From NCBI GenBank assembly GCA_009733775.1, contig WOGZ01000222.1, positions 1 to 57,460 on the forward strand: DNA of 57,460 nucleotides. Direction: 5' to 3'. The translations under genes were made by a program, and so were the position numbers. Source of the stretch: Alectoria sarmentosa (lineage: Eukaryota; Ascomycota; Lecanoromycetes; Lecanorales; Parmeliaceae). Shown piece after piece: positions 1 to 10,919 of the stretch. The first letter of the stretch is position 1, and the number at the start of each line of letters is the position of its first letter. The notes below the pieces were generated by a model that saw nothing but the letters and a program-made list of their open reading frames with translations, was not told the origin of the DNA and searched no databases.

Positions 1-319
1 CACCATTGTACCAGCGCCATTAGGAATCGAACCTCAATACCATTAAATACCACCGGCAAACAACAGGATGGGCGGCCCGGATTCGATGTTGCGGTGTGGA
101 AGCAGATTTTCATCTGCTGTCTTGCGAAACGAGCCTATTTCCCCTGCCGTTTGGCACTTCAAAAGATTAGAACAAATGTTGAGTACTGGTCCTTGTTCTA
201 CTAGCTTCCCAGCTTTCGAAACGTAAGATTCCCCGTTGCCAAATTATCGAATATGTACAGAGACCGGTCAAGACGCCCGTGGTCCAGATATAGACAAATT
301 CCAACACGCCACTATCATA
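1..319. other. Sequence left of first gene, no gene seen
   Basis: Nothing coding is supported here. The stretch lies downstream of the minus-strand gene that ends at 320 and probably holds its 3' untranslated region. A tRNA-like string near 30-45 was considered and rejected. Confidence 0.4.
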
Positions 320-1315
320 TCACCCTACTCTATACATTGTCCTGCCCTTGGAGCTCTCAACCTCCACCACACCACCAGCATCTTTCCCTCTTCTGCCACG
401 CACATCTTCCTCGACCTCCACCGCATAGAGATCTCGCTCTCCTTCATCCTCTCTTCTTGACCGCCGCGGCTCCACCATTGCTTTAACTTCTCGCGGCCTC
501 TCTGCCTGTAAGGGGAGCTGCTCGTGCATAGGCGCGGGACCGACGCTCTTGGCCGTACTTCCATGTTCGCTCTGGGAAGCGGTTGACGGCCTTCGCTTGC
601 CGTTTGATACTGCAGCTGCATCAGGAGCAGTGCTCTTCGCATGACCGCCATTTTCACTTTTGGATCCCCCACCGTGTTCACTTTTGGGTCCACCATGCTC
701 ACTGTGCTGACTCGCTGACGTCTTCCGCCTTGTGGGCGATATCTCTACGATGGTTGCCTCTTTTGCCAATCCTCTGCTTCTCGCCTCCTCTTTCTCGCCG
801 CTCTTGCTCTTCTTCTCCTCATGCCTCCCGCCTGCTGCTCCCACAGCCCCTAGCGCTGCCATTGCCTTCGTCTCCTTGTTTCCCTTGGCCGCTTTACTCG
901 AAAATGACATCTGCCCATTGGACGCCCTGCCTATACCCGACCCCTTCAATACGGATGCGCTCTGTCCAGAGAACGCTTTGGGCTTCTCGAGCTTTGACTG
1001 CGCAAGCTGTTTCTTCAATCTTGCAATTTCTTTGTCTTTTTCTGATGAGCCTGACAAGGTCTGGCCTGCCAATTTCCCAGTGTTCTTCTTCTTCTTCTTC
1101 GCCCTTTTCCCTTCCTCTCCTCTCTTTCCCTCTCCCTGTTCTTGCTCCTCTTCGTCTTCTTCGGTGGCCTTCTTCCCCGTGGACTTCTTGGCCGTGGCCA
1201 CTTTCTCGCCTCCACCAGTCAGCTGCTTCTTTACGAGGTTCTCCAGCTGTTGTGGCACGGCGAAAGCTTTGCGCTCGAGGTACGACTCGCCCACGCGCTC
1301 GATGAAGTCTTCCAT
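320..1315 (-). CDS. Hypothetical lysine/serine-rich disordered protein, 331 aa
   Basis: I do not recognise a family. The reading frame is uninterrupted from an ATG at 1315. The first 33 or so residues look ordered (MEDFIERVGESYLERKAF...). The rest is low complexity: a Lys/Glu-rich block around residues 40-80 with a run of five lysines that could act as a nuclear localisation signal, then an Ala/Gly stretch, then a Ser/His/Gly stretch with several SEHG-type repeats (about residues 205-255). There is no signal peptide or membrane segment. The fixed frame over 1 kb of biased sequence and the conventional N-terminus support a real gene. The long opposite-strand frames over it are composition shadows. 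A nuclear or chromatin role is only a guess from charge. Confidence 0.6.
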   Translation of the reverse strand: MEDFIERVGESYLERKAFAVPQQLENLVKKQLTGGGEKVATAKKSTGKKATEEDEEEQEQGEGKRGEEGKRAKKKKKNTGKLAGQTLSGSSEKDKEIARLKKQLAQSKLEKPKAFSGQSASVLKGSGIGRASNGQMSFSSKAAKGNKETKAMAALGAVGAAGGRHEEKKSKSGEKEEARSRGLAKEATIVEISPTRRKTSASQHSEHGGPKSEHGGGSKSENGGHAKSTAPDAAAVSNGKRRPSTASQSEHGSTAKSVGPAPMHEQLPLQAERPREVKAMVEPRRSRREDEGERDLYAVEVEEDVRGRRGKDAGGVVEVESSKGRTMYRVG

Positions 1316-2877
1316 TCTGGCATAGGAATATCTGTAGGTCAGTGATCACAAACGCAATTGGACCCTCGTTGGGGCTGGTCGTGGTCGATCAAGCGCAAGC
1401 TTAGAGAGGCGACGGCGCATACACAATGAGGTCGAAGAAGCATGGCCGTTCCGTCTGATGAAAAAGACATGATGGGGAGCAACCGAATGCCTTGATTTGG
1501 TGGCATGTCACGAGAACTGCGACGATGTCATTGGCCAGGTCTAGACGCAATTTGGAGCAGATCGATATTCCAAGACAAGCTAGTCCTGATTCATAGCCGC
1601 TTAAATTAGCCACTAGCCTTTAGGCTTCTGTTTATTCGCAACGACGAAGGATCATCAACGACAATTGTAAGATAGTATCATGTCTAGACCCCTTTTGAGA
1701 AATATGAAATCACAGCTAATCATTCCGGGTGTAAAGAAAAGCCTCGGAATTCAAACTTATTGTGTAAAGAAGCATGAATTAGGTCGCAACGCTGCTCGTT
1801 TCCCATGCTGGGAGCGGGTTACGAAATGAGCTCCCTCTGCAGCGTTGATCCAAGTCTCATGATTTAAATCCTCACTTCCAGTGAAGGGTTTCGTCTTTTT
1901 GCTCTGGCCTTTCTGGATCAATGTATTGTGCGCACATGATGGTCAGGTAAGAGGGCATCGGAAAAGTCTTGGTATTCACCCTGATCGGACAGGCTCGCGG
2001 TGGCATTCCGACGTTGAGAATAGTTCAGGTGTGGAATCGCTAATAAGAAGATCGATGCCTATCATCGTCTTTCAAGTACTGGATTTGTACTTTCAAAGGT
2101 ACCACCAGACCGCCAGTTGAGTCCTCTCAAACCAGGGTTCATCAGACAATCGCCACTTTAGTCTGTATCACTTTCCCCATCGTATTACCTGCCACAGCTG
2201 GCCTTAGGATATCTTATCCTGCGCCTTTGGTTCTCCTCTACATGTGTGGACCAAAATCTCGGCAAGAGGTCTTCTCACCGCCAAAAGATGCTCAAAAGCC
2301 ACCTTCCCTTCTTGAAGCTGATGTACACGCGGTATACATCTGAGAGTATTCAACTCTACCAACACGGCTAACTTAGCTATCTAGTTGTCGGGACACCAGT
2401 AAAGCTAGTTTACGGTTAGGACTGACTACTTCCTGCCTGTGTCGTATCACTGGACAATGGTGTTGTTTTTTGCTGTTCCACAAGAGGAGATACGAGGGCT
2501 GCTGCCGGGTACGATAGGAGGCCAATGTTATCATCCCACAATCCCGCGGCATCGAGAACTGCGAGGACGGCGTGGGGAGACAAAGCCCTGCATGAACAGT
2601 AACAAACTTGCAGCCGATGCGGCAACGTGGCCATCTCCATGCTTATGCACCTTGGCGCCAAGCCAAATATGCACCCTGCCAGTTCAAGGCGCATGAGCAC
2701 GGTGATGGCCAATCGATGCGATAGAAGCGTTTGTACATCCTCAAAGCCAAACCACCCCGTCCTGATTGAAGAACTAGAAGATTGCTCCACTGCTTTGTGG
2801 CTGTAAACTTGCAAACACGATGAGCGTCAATCGTATCTGGCTGCCGAGCCTCATTGCGAGTTTCGCCATTGTTAATG
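1316..2877. other. Intergenic, no gene supported
   Basis: Only short frames without a plausible protein are present. It includes the 5' flank of the minus-strand gene that starts at 1315. No repeats of note apart from the hairpin just to the right. Confidence 0.4.
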
Positions 2878-2928
2878 GTGCCACGCAATCAGCTCGCTTA
2901 GCAAGCTAGCGAGCTAAGTGCGTGGCAC
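2878..2928. repeat. 51-bp nested perfect hairpin
   Basis: Read directly: the outer arms gtgccacgca (2878-2887) and tgcgtggcac (2919-2928) are exact reverse complements. Inside them a second exact pair, agctcgct and agcgagct, is separated by a 3-nt internal loop on each side and closes on a 9-nt loop. Total stem is 18 bp. It could be a small hairpin or MITE relic or a cruciform. It lies about 160 bp upstream of the amine oxidase pseudogene. Confidence 0.75.
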
Positions 2929-3090
2929 GACTGCTTCCAAAGACTTGCTTTTGAAGCTTTCGATCAAGATTCCGCTCGACTCCCAATCAGTCAATGTGCA
3001 TATATCTAGCGTAGATAAATCGGCTACCCGGTCACAAACTCATACGGCAAGCACCAGTCTTCAACCGGCCAGCATTAAGCGCATCACACC

Positions 3091-4975
3091 ATGTTCACAG
3101 TAATAGAACAAGACTCGGATCGTCTGGTATGGATCCTTCCCGAAGACATCCCCACAACGGCTGCCTTTCCGCTTGGTCCGCACGGCACGAGCTCGTTTAG
3201 CGCAGTGAGGCCTCAGGTCAACAAATGCAGCAGACCCTGGATGAGGAAGCGAGAGTTGGATCAAGTGACGAGGTTGAGTCAAATGGCGAGCGCCCCTATG
3301 GCCAGTGCAAGCGGCATCGATGCGCAGGGTCCCTGCTTCGATGGGGTCGAGGTGCTAAAGGAGAAGGAGATCGGAAGTGTGTCAAGAAGGCGAAGGTAGA
3401 TAGTGTGTTCGACGGGAATAATCGGCAACATGTAGGCGTAATATTTACTAGTGCGCAGATATTGCCATTGTGGGAGCTGGCTTGGCTGGCTTGATGAAAT
3501 CTGTGGGTGACGCATTCTCGAAACAGCGGCTCTGACGTGTCTCGCAGCTGTGTCTGCACATGAGCAGCTTCCATAGTTTGGAGACAATAGAGGTCGGCCA
3601 GAGACTTGGGGGAAAGAAGCCATAATGGCCAGCGAGACGAGCATGTGCGCTGCCCTTTAATACCGTCAAACTCAAGTCGCGTTCACGCAGCATCTTTGGA
3701 AGGCGGTCCATATGACTACCAGTATCAGGAGATGGGACCCATGCGCTTCTCTGAGAGTATCCATTACGCGACAACCAATGAGACGCTGCCAGTCAACAAC
3801 ATGAAGCTCACCTTCCAGCTCGCCGATTTTATGAACACGCTGAACAAAGGGCATGCAAGCTTCACGGTCATTTTCATCCCCTGGATCCAGAATTGCCCGA
3901 ACAGGTTACATCATTTCCACAGAATGAAGAAGCCAAATGGTCTACCGCCAACCATTACTGAGGCAAAGAAAAGCAAAAACTTGATTTCCCAAACCCCGTC
4001 GATCCACTTGTAACCAAATTAACAAACACCTACAACGATACAGTCTGCAGTCCAACTCTCATGGCGGCCGCTGCAAAACATGAATTCAAAGCCCAAAGGC
4101 ATTTCTTGACACGGGCTTGGAGGTGGCGACTGGTTCGGGTTTGTTTACTTTCACAACGTCATCAAATACCCGCTCCATATTACCGATCAAGTAATTTCGG
4201 CGTCAGCAGCCGGAGAATGCGGAGGTTACATTTGGAAGGATACCTATGATGCCCTTCTCACCTGCGAAGCGTGGACGCGAATAGTTTTCAGCCGCAAAGT
4301 GGAAGACCTTTCATTGATGGGATAGATTTTGTCAAATGTGTACTACACAGTATCTGTCACTTAGCAAGAATCAGGGATTCGATCACCTGCCATGCTCTTT
4401 CTATCCAGTCGTAAGTGCCATCACGGCGTCGCATGATCGAGAGAGCGGAGTTCCTGCCCGAGACCAACCAGGTCCGATCTTCATGGAAGAATAGCTTTAC
4501 TGACGTTGCCTTTCACATTGCGAACTATGACTATGCTATGATTGCTGCGCCGTTCTCCAAGGTCCGAAGTTGGTGGTTTCCCGGACACCTACCTGTGCTG
4601 CGTTTCCAGTGATGATGGTCTGTCTGGCTGATTCCGAACAATCCGGGGAACTCTTGCGCCTCGTGCTCGAGAACTAGTCCTGGTGGCCAAAGGCAGGGAG
4701 ATGAGGAAAAGGTTCATGGCTCGCTGGATAAGTCTCTGATACCGACGACTTTCATAGAACATGAGACTTTGATCATTGCAGAATCGATACACAATGTGTT
4801 GTACCGACTTCATGGCCCATGGGGCCTACGTAGATGCTCAAGGGGCCGGTATTTGCCACACCAGTTTATCCCTTCCAACTGAGGCTTGTTTGCTGTGATC
4901 TGAGCAATTGAGGTAAAAAGACAAGCCTTTGATTTGTACTTTTCTACACCTTGGCTAACTCGCTCGTTAAAGAGG
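3091..4975 (+). pseudogene. Broken FAD-dependent amine oxidase (L-amino-acid-oxidase-like)
   Basis: Pieces of one flavin amine oxidase appear in order but in shifting frames. Visible parts are an N-terminal segment (MFTVIEQDSD...), then after a putative intron (about 3396-3456) the FAD-binding motif IVGAGLAGLM around 3460, then QRLGGK near 3600. From 3685 comes a segment with EGGPYDYQYQEMGPMRF, NETLPVN and FIPWIQNCPN, and on to DFPNPVDPLVTKL near 3980 in another frame. These match the dinucleotide-binding fold and substrate domain of fungal amine oxidases. Several frameshifts and in-frame stops (for example TAA soon after the LGGK motif and near 3960) make a functional product very unlikely. 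Matches stop just before the inverted repeat at 5005. It is G+C-normal, so it was broken by indels and stops more than by heavy RIP. Confidence 0.72.
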
Positions 4976-5004
4976 CCAGTCCGTGTGGGGGTGGGGATAG
5001 AATG

Positions 5005-5190
5005 GGCAAAAGACTTCAATACTCGCACTCGCACCTGAAAAGATTCGGATATTCAAGCCACTCGTATATAATTACATTACGAATAACAAAGACTTCTCAT
5101 TCGTTCATCAAATTTAATAATAAATTAAGAAAAAACTTATTCGCATATATGTATTTTACAAAATAAAAAATCGTAAAAATATCGAAAATC
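5005..5190 (+). repeat. Left terminal inverted repeat
   Basis: The outer 80 bp are nearly identical to the reverse complement of the right end. The inner half is more diverged, mostly by C to T and G to A changes (for example aaatttaataataaatt here against aaatttagcggtaaatt at the right end). The left copy is therefore more RIP-mutated than the right. The outer edge abuts the amine oxidase pseudogene. Confidence 0.8.
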
Positions 5191-5377
5191 TCAAAATTTT
5201 CTATTAATCAATTAAATGCTTTATAAACGTTATTATATAATATAAATAATACATATAAAATAATAAATAAAATATAAAATTATTCAAATATTATTATCGT
5301 CGTTTAATATATTTAAAACTCGATTAAAAATTAAATCTTTTCACATCGCATTTTTAATATTTTATTATTTATATTAA

Positions 5378-5690
5378 GAAATAAAATTTAAATTATATAT
5401 TTATGATGTGTGTGTAAAATATATTAAAGAATTTATATGTCTGCAAGACAGATATATGCGATGTTAAGTCACGCTAATAAAAGTTTTAATAGTAAATTTA
5501 ACGTATTATGACAATATATGTTGCTATTAATATTGTCACGATACGTTAAAACTTTTATTATTAATCGATTTTAATCGCCGCTAGCCGACTTGACATCGCA
5601 TATATCTGCGAAATAAATATATAAATTTTTTATATATCTTATACACACATTATGAATATATAATTTAAATTTTATTTTTTGATAATTAAT
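5378..5690. repeat. Palindromic (head-to-head) pair of a ~150-bp repeat
   Basis: The left arm (about 5378-5518) is the approximate reverse complement of the right arm (about 5530-5690). Shared blocks include agatatatgcgatgt, aataaaagtttta and ataaaatttaaattatata, with only a dozen or so bases between the arms. The right arm carries an extra 25 or so bases (around 5565-5590) absent from the left. This may be a MITE-like foldback element or two copies inserted head to head. Confidence 0.7.
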
Positions 5691-6017
5691 AATAACATTT
5701 AACTCAGATACCCTTTCGAATCGTTTATATCGTCGTTCAATTCATAATTATTATATATCGACAATCAACTTTTCGACGTTTTCGCTACGCAATTAAATTA
5801 TTACAATTTACGCATTATATATTATCGTTAATTTTTTTAATATATTATTTGACATTATAACTTTTAATAATTAAATCTTATTTCCCCGCTTTTTAATAAA
5901 ATAAATTAATTCTTTTATTATTCTCATTTAATACGTGTTTGATAAAATACTCGAAAAACGTTTTAACTTATTATCGTTATAATAAAAAAAGTTAATAATG
6001 TCAAAGTTCGCATAATC

Positions 6018-6404
6018 GTCGAAGTAGAAATAAAAACATCAATTATTATAGCAGATTATTGCGAAAAATTCTGCGAAGAACATCACGAAAAACGTCACGA
6101 AGAACGTTATTGTTAACATTAATAATTTTATTAAAACGAGTTTACTCTTTACGATCTCACACTCGATCGTTATGCAAATTTGTAAAAAACATTTTTATTT
6201 TAATAACGCTTTATATCTCATCTCTTTGTTCATCTCTTTGCTCGCCTTTTTTCTCACTTTCGTTTTTTCATTCGAATATATTCGTTTCGCGAAGAATATG
6301 AAGGTTATAAATCAAAAATAAATGTATAAACACATAAACGATATATGTTTAATATATTTGTTTAGGGATTCAGTCATGAAAATATAACATTGTTTCGTTT
6401 TTGT
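6018..6404. other. AT-rich filler inside the element, no gene
   Basis: Short open frames exist (for example 6059-6301) but consist of Arg/Leu/Ile/Ser runs imposed by composition. No domain is recognisable. Confidence 0.4.
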
Positions 6405-6570
6405 GAGTATATTGTCATAATACGTTAAAACTTTCATCATTAATCGATTTTAACCGCCGTTAATCGATTTGACATCGCATATATCTGCGAAATAAACACA
6501 TAAATTCTTTATATATCTTATATACACACTATGAATATATGATTTAAATTTTATTTCTTGATAATTTATA
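6405..6570 (+). repeat. Third copy of the palindrome arm
   Basis: About 165 bp match the right arm of the 5378-5690 palindrome in the same orientation. Shared blocks include ttgtca.aatacgttaaaac, atcgattttaa, gacatcgcatatatctgcga and atgaatatat.atttaaat. Differences are mostly C/T and G/A, consistent with RIP. Confidence 0.7.
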
Positions 6571-6983
6571 ATTGATTAACGTTTTAAAAAATTAATTTTT
6601 TTAACGATAATCATCTCAATAAATCGACGATTAATGAAATTATTTATAAATTTAAAAAATTATCGAATATAATGTTTCGTAAAAAATAAAGTTATAAAAA
6701 AGTTTATATGATATAATTATAATAAAAGATTTTCATAATTATATCGTTTTAAATTTTAATTTAATATATTTAAGAGTCGCAAATCGAATTATTAAAATAA
6801 TTAATAAATATATTATTAAAGATTTTTGAATATCTTTAATTTAACATTTTAATATCGTTATCAAACTCTTTTAAATTATCAAATTTGAGTTTTTTAAAAA
6901 AAAATAATAACATATAAAAATCGTGATCTCGATGTCTTAATTTCAATTAATTTCATAATTTTAAAAAAAAGATATTTGAATAT

Positions 6984-7202
6984 TGTTAAAAGATATATGA
7001 TAAATATCGTATATAAGTTAATTAAGTGTATAAGAAACACGAAAAAATCGTGTTTTTAAGTTTATTCGCCAAGATAATGCCAAGATACGACTAATCTTAA
7101 AACTAACCTTAGGGTTGTTTTTAAAGCTATTTTTAAAGTCGACCTTAGGGCCGATTTTAAGGCTAGTCTTACGTACGTTACGCAGAAAACTGGTTTTCAA
7201 CA
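6984..7202 (+). repeat. Direct repeat, copy A (~200 bp)
   Basis: This begins with atatatgataaatatcgtat and ends near the string cttacgtacgttacgca, followed by aactggttttcaac. A second copy lies at 8664-8853 in the same orientation. The pair brackets about 1.46 kb of tandemly repetitive sequence. Copy A keeps more G+C (for example ccttagggccgat) than copy B. Confidence 0.7.
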
Positions 7203-7258
7203 TTTCTTTATAGCGTCAAAAGATAACGTATATGATTGTTTTAACACTTTTTTACAGC

Positions 7259-7510
7259 GATACGTTACGATGCTTTGATATAAAAACTTTTTCCGCTTTG
7301 TAATACGAAAAACTCAATAAAAATTTGAAAAATGTCGCTCTGATATAAAAACTTGCTTTTCTTTCTGATACGAGAATTCAATTGAAATTTGAACATTTTT
7401 TTATAACGATACGTTACGATATTTTGATATAAGAACTTTTTTCGCTTTATAATACGAAAAGCTTAATAAAAATTTGAGAGATGTCGCTTTAATATAAAAA
7501 CTTGCTTATA
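7259..7510. repeat. Tandem repeat, about 149-bp period
   Basis: The string gatacgttacga occurs at 7259 and again at 7408. Similar sequence follows each copy: atataaraactttttycgcttt, then aatacgaaaa, then atgtcgct. The second unit decays after about 100 bp. The repeated words ataaaaacttg and gatatgagaa suggest that an older, shorter unit underlies the whole 7.2-8.5 kb stretch. Confidence 0.55.
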
Positions 7511-7984
7511 TTATAACGTTTTAATAAAGAAACTTATTCTTTTTTATAATATAAGAAATTGTTTTAATATAAAAATTTATTTTTCTTTATGATATAAAAA
7601 ATTCAATAATAATTTAAGATTTGACGTCTTAATTAAGAGCGTAATTTCTTTTATATAAGAAACTTAATTCGAGTAAAAACTTGTTTTTCTTAATAATATA
7701 AAAAGTTATTTTAATGTAAAAACTTGTTTCTCTTTGTGATATGAGAAATTTAATAATAATTTGAAATTTGACGCCCTAATTAAAGACGTGTTTTTATATT
7801 ATTTTAAGAAACTCTTTAAAACTTAATTCTTTTATTTATAAGAAATTCGATAATTTTGAAACTTTTTTCTCTTTTTATTATAAAGAGCTCAATAAAAAAT
7901 AAAAATAAATTTCTCTTTTTTATCATAAAAAATTCGTTAAATTCGAAACTTGATATTTATATAAAGAAATTTAAAAAAATACGT

Positions 7985-8480
7985 TATTCGATAATATAAA
8001 ATAAAATGTTTTATATAAAGAAACTTAATTCGATATTTTATAATTATATTTGAAAAAAAATGAAATATTCGATAATATAAAACGAAATGCCTTATGCGAA
8101 AGAATTTATAACTCGATAATATAAAACGAAATGTTTTATACGAAGAAACTTATAATTCGATAATATAAAACGAAATGCTTTATGCGTAAAAATTTGAAAG
8201 AATGAAATGTTTAATAATATGAAACGAAATGCTCGAATAAGATTAAATGTTCGATGATATGAGACGAAATGTTTTATATAAAGAAATTTGAAAGAATGCG
8301 ATGTTCGATAATATAAGATAAAATACTCTATGTGAAAAAACTTATAACTCGATAATATAAAACGAAATGTCTTGTGCGAAGAAACTTGTGATTCGATGAT
8401 ATAAGACGAAATGCCCTATGCGAAAAAACTTGTAACTCGATGATATGAGACGAAATGTCTTATGCGAAGGAACTTGATTC
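7985..8480. repeat. Degenerate ~46-bp minisatellite
   Basis: A unit of the form tcgataatataaaacgaaat followed by gttttatacgaagaaacttataat recurs about eight to ten times with substitutions and small indels. Clear copies begin near 7989, 8069, 8112, 8157, 8293, 8348, 8393 and 8436. Some units are separated by short extra AT-rich segments. It lies between the two direct repeats A and B. Confidence 0.7.
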
Positions 8481-8663
8481 GATATTTTTTGTATTTAAAT
8501 TGCGATAACTCAACTCGTCGAAAGTTACGAGTCAAAAAAAAACGAACTATCGCAATATAATAATAATCTATTTTAAATTATTATTAATAAAATATTCATA
8601 TATGAAAAATGCGAGAATAAATGTTATTTTTTCATCGTTACAAATCGGGCTTATAATTTGTCA

Positions 8664-8853
8664 AAAAATATATGATAAATATCGTATATGAATTAATTAA
8701 GTGTATAAAAAATACGAAAAAATCGTGTTTTTAAGCTTATTCGTTAAGATAATGCCAAGACACGATTGGTTTTAAAATTAATCTTAAAGCTATTTTTAAA
8801 GCTGTTTTTAAAATTAATCTTACGTACGTTACGCAAAAGACTGATTTTCAATA
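8664..8853 (+). repeat. Direct repeat, copy B
   Basis: Same orientation as copy A at 6984-7202. It shares atatgataaatatcgtat, aatcgtgtttttaag, gataatgccaaga and cttacgtacgttacgca. It is shorter by roughly 25 bp because part of the central aag-rich segment is missing, and it is more AT-rich. Confidence 0.7.
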
Positions 8854-10919
8854 AATATATATAAACTCATTTATATAAATTCTTTTTTTTCAATAATTTC
8901 ATTATTTTATTTTTTTGTTTTATTCTTTTTCGAGATTTTAAATTATATTATAATTATAATATAAACTTTTTATATTTTTATTATCGAAATTAATTAATTT
9001 TTTCAAAATCTGAGAATTTTTAATATAGAAAATATTTTCATCATTTAATTTAAATTAAAAGAGATTTTTAATAATTAATTTATCGACAAAAAATTTAATT
9101 TTATAATCTTTCAAAAAAACATTATACGTGCTTTTTATAAATGTGCGAATTTTTAATATTTTTAAAATATTCGTGTTGTAAAAAATAACGAGAGAATCGT
9201 TTAAATTACGATTATTAATAATAATTATATATGCTTTATAAAATTATAAACACGTTTCGTCGCATTAAAACAAATTTAAATTATTAAAGTTGTGAATTGA
9301 TGTTTTATAATAATCAAATAAACTTTTATTCGAACGATTATATTAATAATTATTTATATATATAACAAAATTATCACTTAAAAGATAATTTAACGAATTA
9401 AAATTATTTTCATTAATGATAATTTATATAAATATCGTTATACATTTCAATTATTATTTGATTTCAAATGTGAAATTGAAATTTAAAATCTCGAAATGCA
9501 TATTCATTTCGTTATCGATCGAGGAATTAATTTTTTTTAATGATTCTTTTATTATCTTGATGTTTCGCGTAATTATTTTAAATATTTTCGATATTTAATT
9601 AATATAAACGATACTCATTTAAATGAGAAATTTGAATTTATATTATTATTAATCATAAAAATCGATGTTAATAATTAAATATTTATTTTCGTTTAAATGA
9701 TTATTAAAAATAAAAATTTCGAATCGTGAAATTACTTTTTAATGCATTTGAAAATCGTTTTATTAAATTTTTTTATACACTTATATATTTTCATTAACGA
9801 TCGCGATAAAGATTTTAAATTAATAAAGATTAATAATTGAGAATGTGAGAATATTACTTATTTATATTATTATTATCACATTTATAAAAACACGATCGAT
9901 AAACGTAAAAGTTATACGTTTCGTAAATAATTTTGAAAAATAATTAAGATTAAAACTTTAAAGAAATTTGATTATTATATAATTAAATTTCGTAAGATTT
10001 TTTTAAACGTAATTAATTATCTTATTATAATTAATTCTTTTCTTTAAATAAAAATTTATATTTTTATTAATCGATAAAATTATAATATTAATAATATTAT
10101 CGAAATCATCAATAAAATTATAATATTAATAATATTATCGAAATCATCAATAAAAAATTTAAAAATAATTAAAATATGAATTTATTTAATTTATTAATAA
10201 TCATTTAAACGCGAATCTCGATAATGAAATTTAATAAATTATCGATTATTAAAAAGCTTATTTAAAAAGATTACTAATTCACATTTTATTATTATAATCT
10301 TTTAATATAAAATCGTAATTTCGCAAAAAATTATCAAACTTTTTTTTCTTTTAAACGTTAAATTCGAATTATTAATTAAAAATCATTAAGATTAACGTGA
10401 ATTATAAAATTATTTAATAAATATTTCATATATACGTGTTTAAAATCATAATAATTCAAAATATTATATGATTATATATTCGTCTTTTATATATTTATAC
10501 ATAAAAATATTTCGATTTTATTATTATAACATTTTTCATTAATTGTGTATAAAGATTAATATATAAAATTAATTTTTCATTTGCGTATTATAAACATTTA
10601 ATTTATTCTCGACGAGCTTTATTATTCTTTAATAATACGAATATCTTATAATCATTTTTATATAAAACGCATTCGACGTAATTAAGATCTTAAAAGTAAT
10701 TATAAATTAAAATTTAATAATTATAAAATGATTATATTTTTATAAAACGAGATAACGAAAAAGCGAGAACGTAATCGTTATAATATATATAATTAAATAA
10801 AATATAATCAATTAATATATAAATCGCAACGATATATTATCGCTTATAATTATTATCGTTATTAATTATATATATATAATAAATAAAAATTACATAATAA
10901 TGATTATATAAAAAAATTG
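8854..10919. other. AT-rich interior, no recognisable gene
   Basis: No open frame above 60 residues with a plausible protein. The frame at 9416-9598 (60 aa, Ile/Phe-rich) could be a RIP-eroded fragment of a transposase or other protein, but nothing can be recognised in it. Confidence 0.4.
10076..10151. repeat. Exact 2 x 38-bp tandem duplication
   Basis: The 38-bp unit beginning aaaattataatattaataa occupies 10076-10113 and is repeated without change at 10114-10151. In a RIP-decayed context an unmutated tandem copy implies a recent local duplication, or one too short to trigger RIP. Confidence 0.85.

Noticed and set aside
15..50. tRNA-like T-loop (reverse complement reads ggttcgattcc)
   Set aside because: The T-stem arms do not pair well and no D-arm, anticodon arm or acceptor stem could be built around it.
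583..1325. Long plus-strand frames opposite the first gene (240 and 197 codons)
   Set aside because: They mirror the Lys/Glu-rich minus-strand gene and translate to Ser/Phe/Leu/Pro-rich runs typical of antisense shadows.
2416..2814. 132-codon minus-strand frame
   Set aside because: No conserved-looking segment, no good start context, overlapped by equally long frames on the other strand.
6059..9598. Short frames inside the AT-rich element as transposase remnants
   Set aside because: Their composition (Ile, Phe, Arg, Leu, Asn runs) is forced by base content; no motif of any transposase family could be seen.
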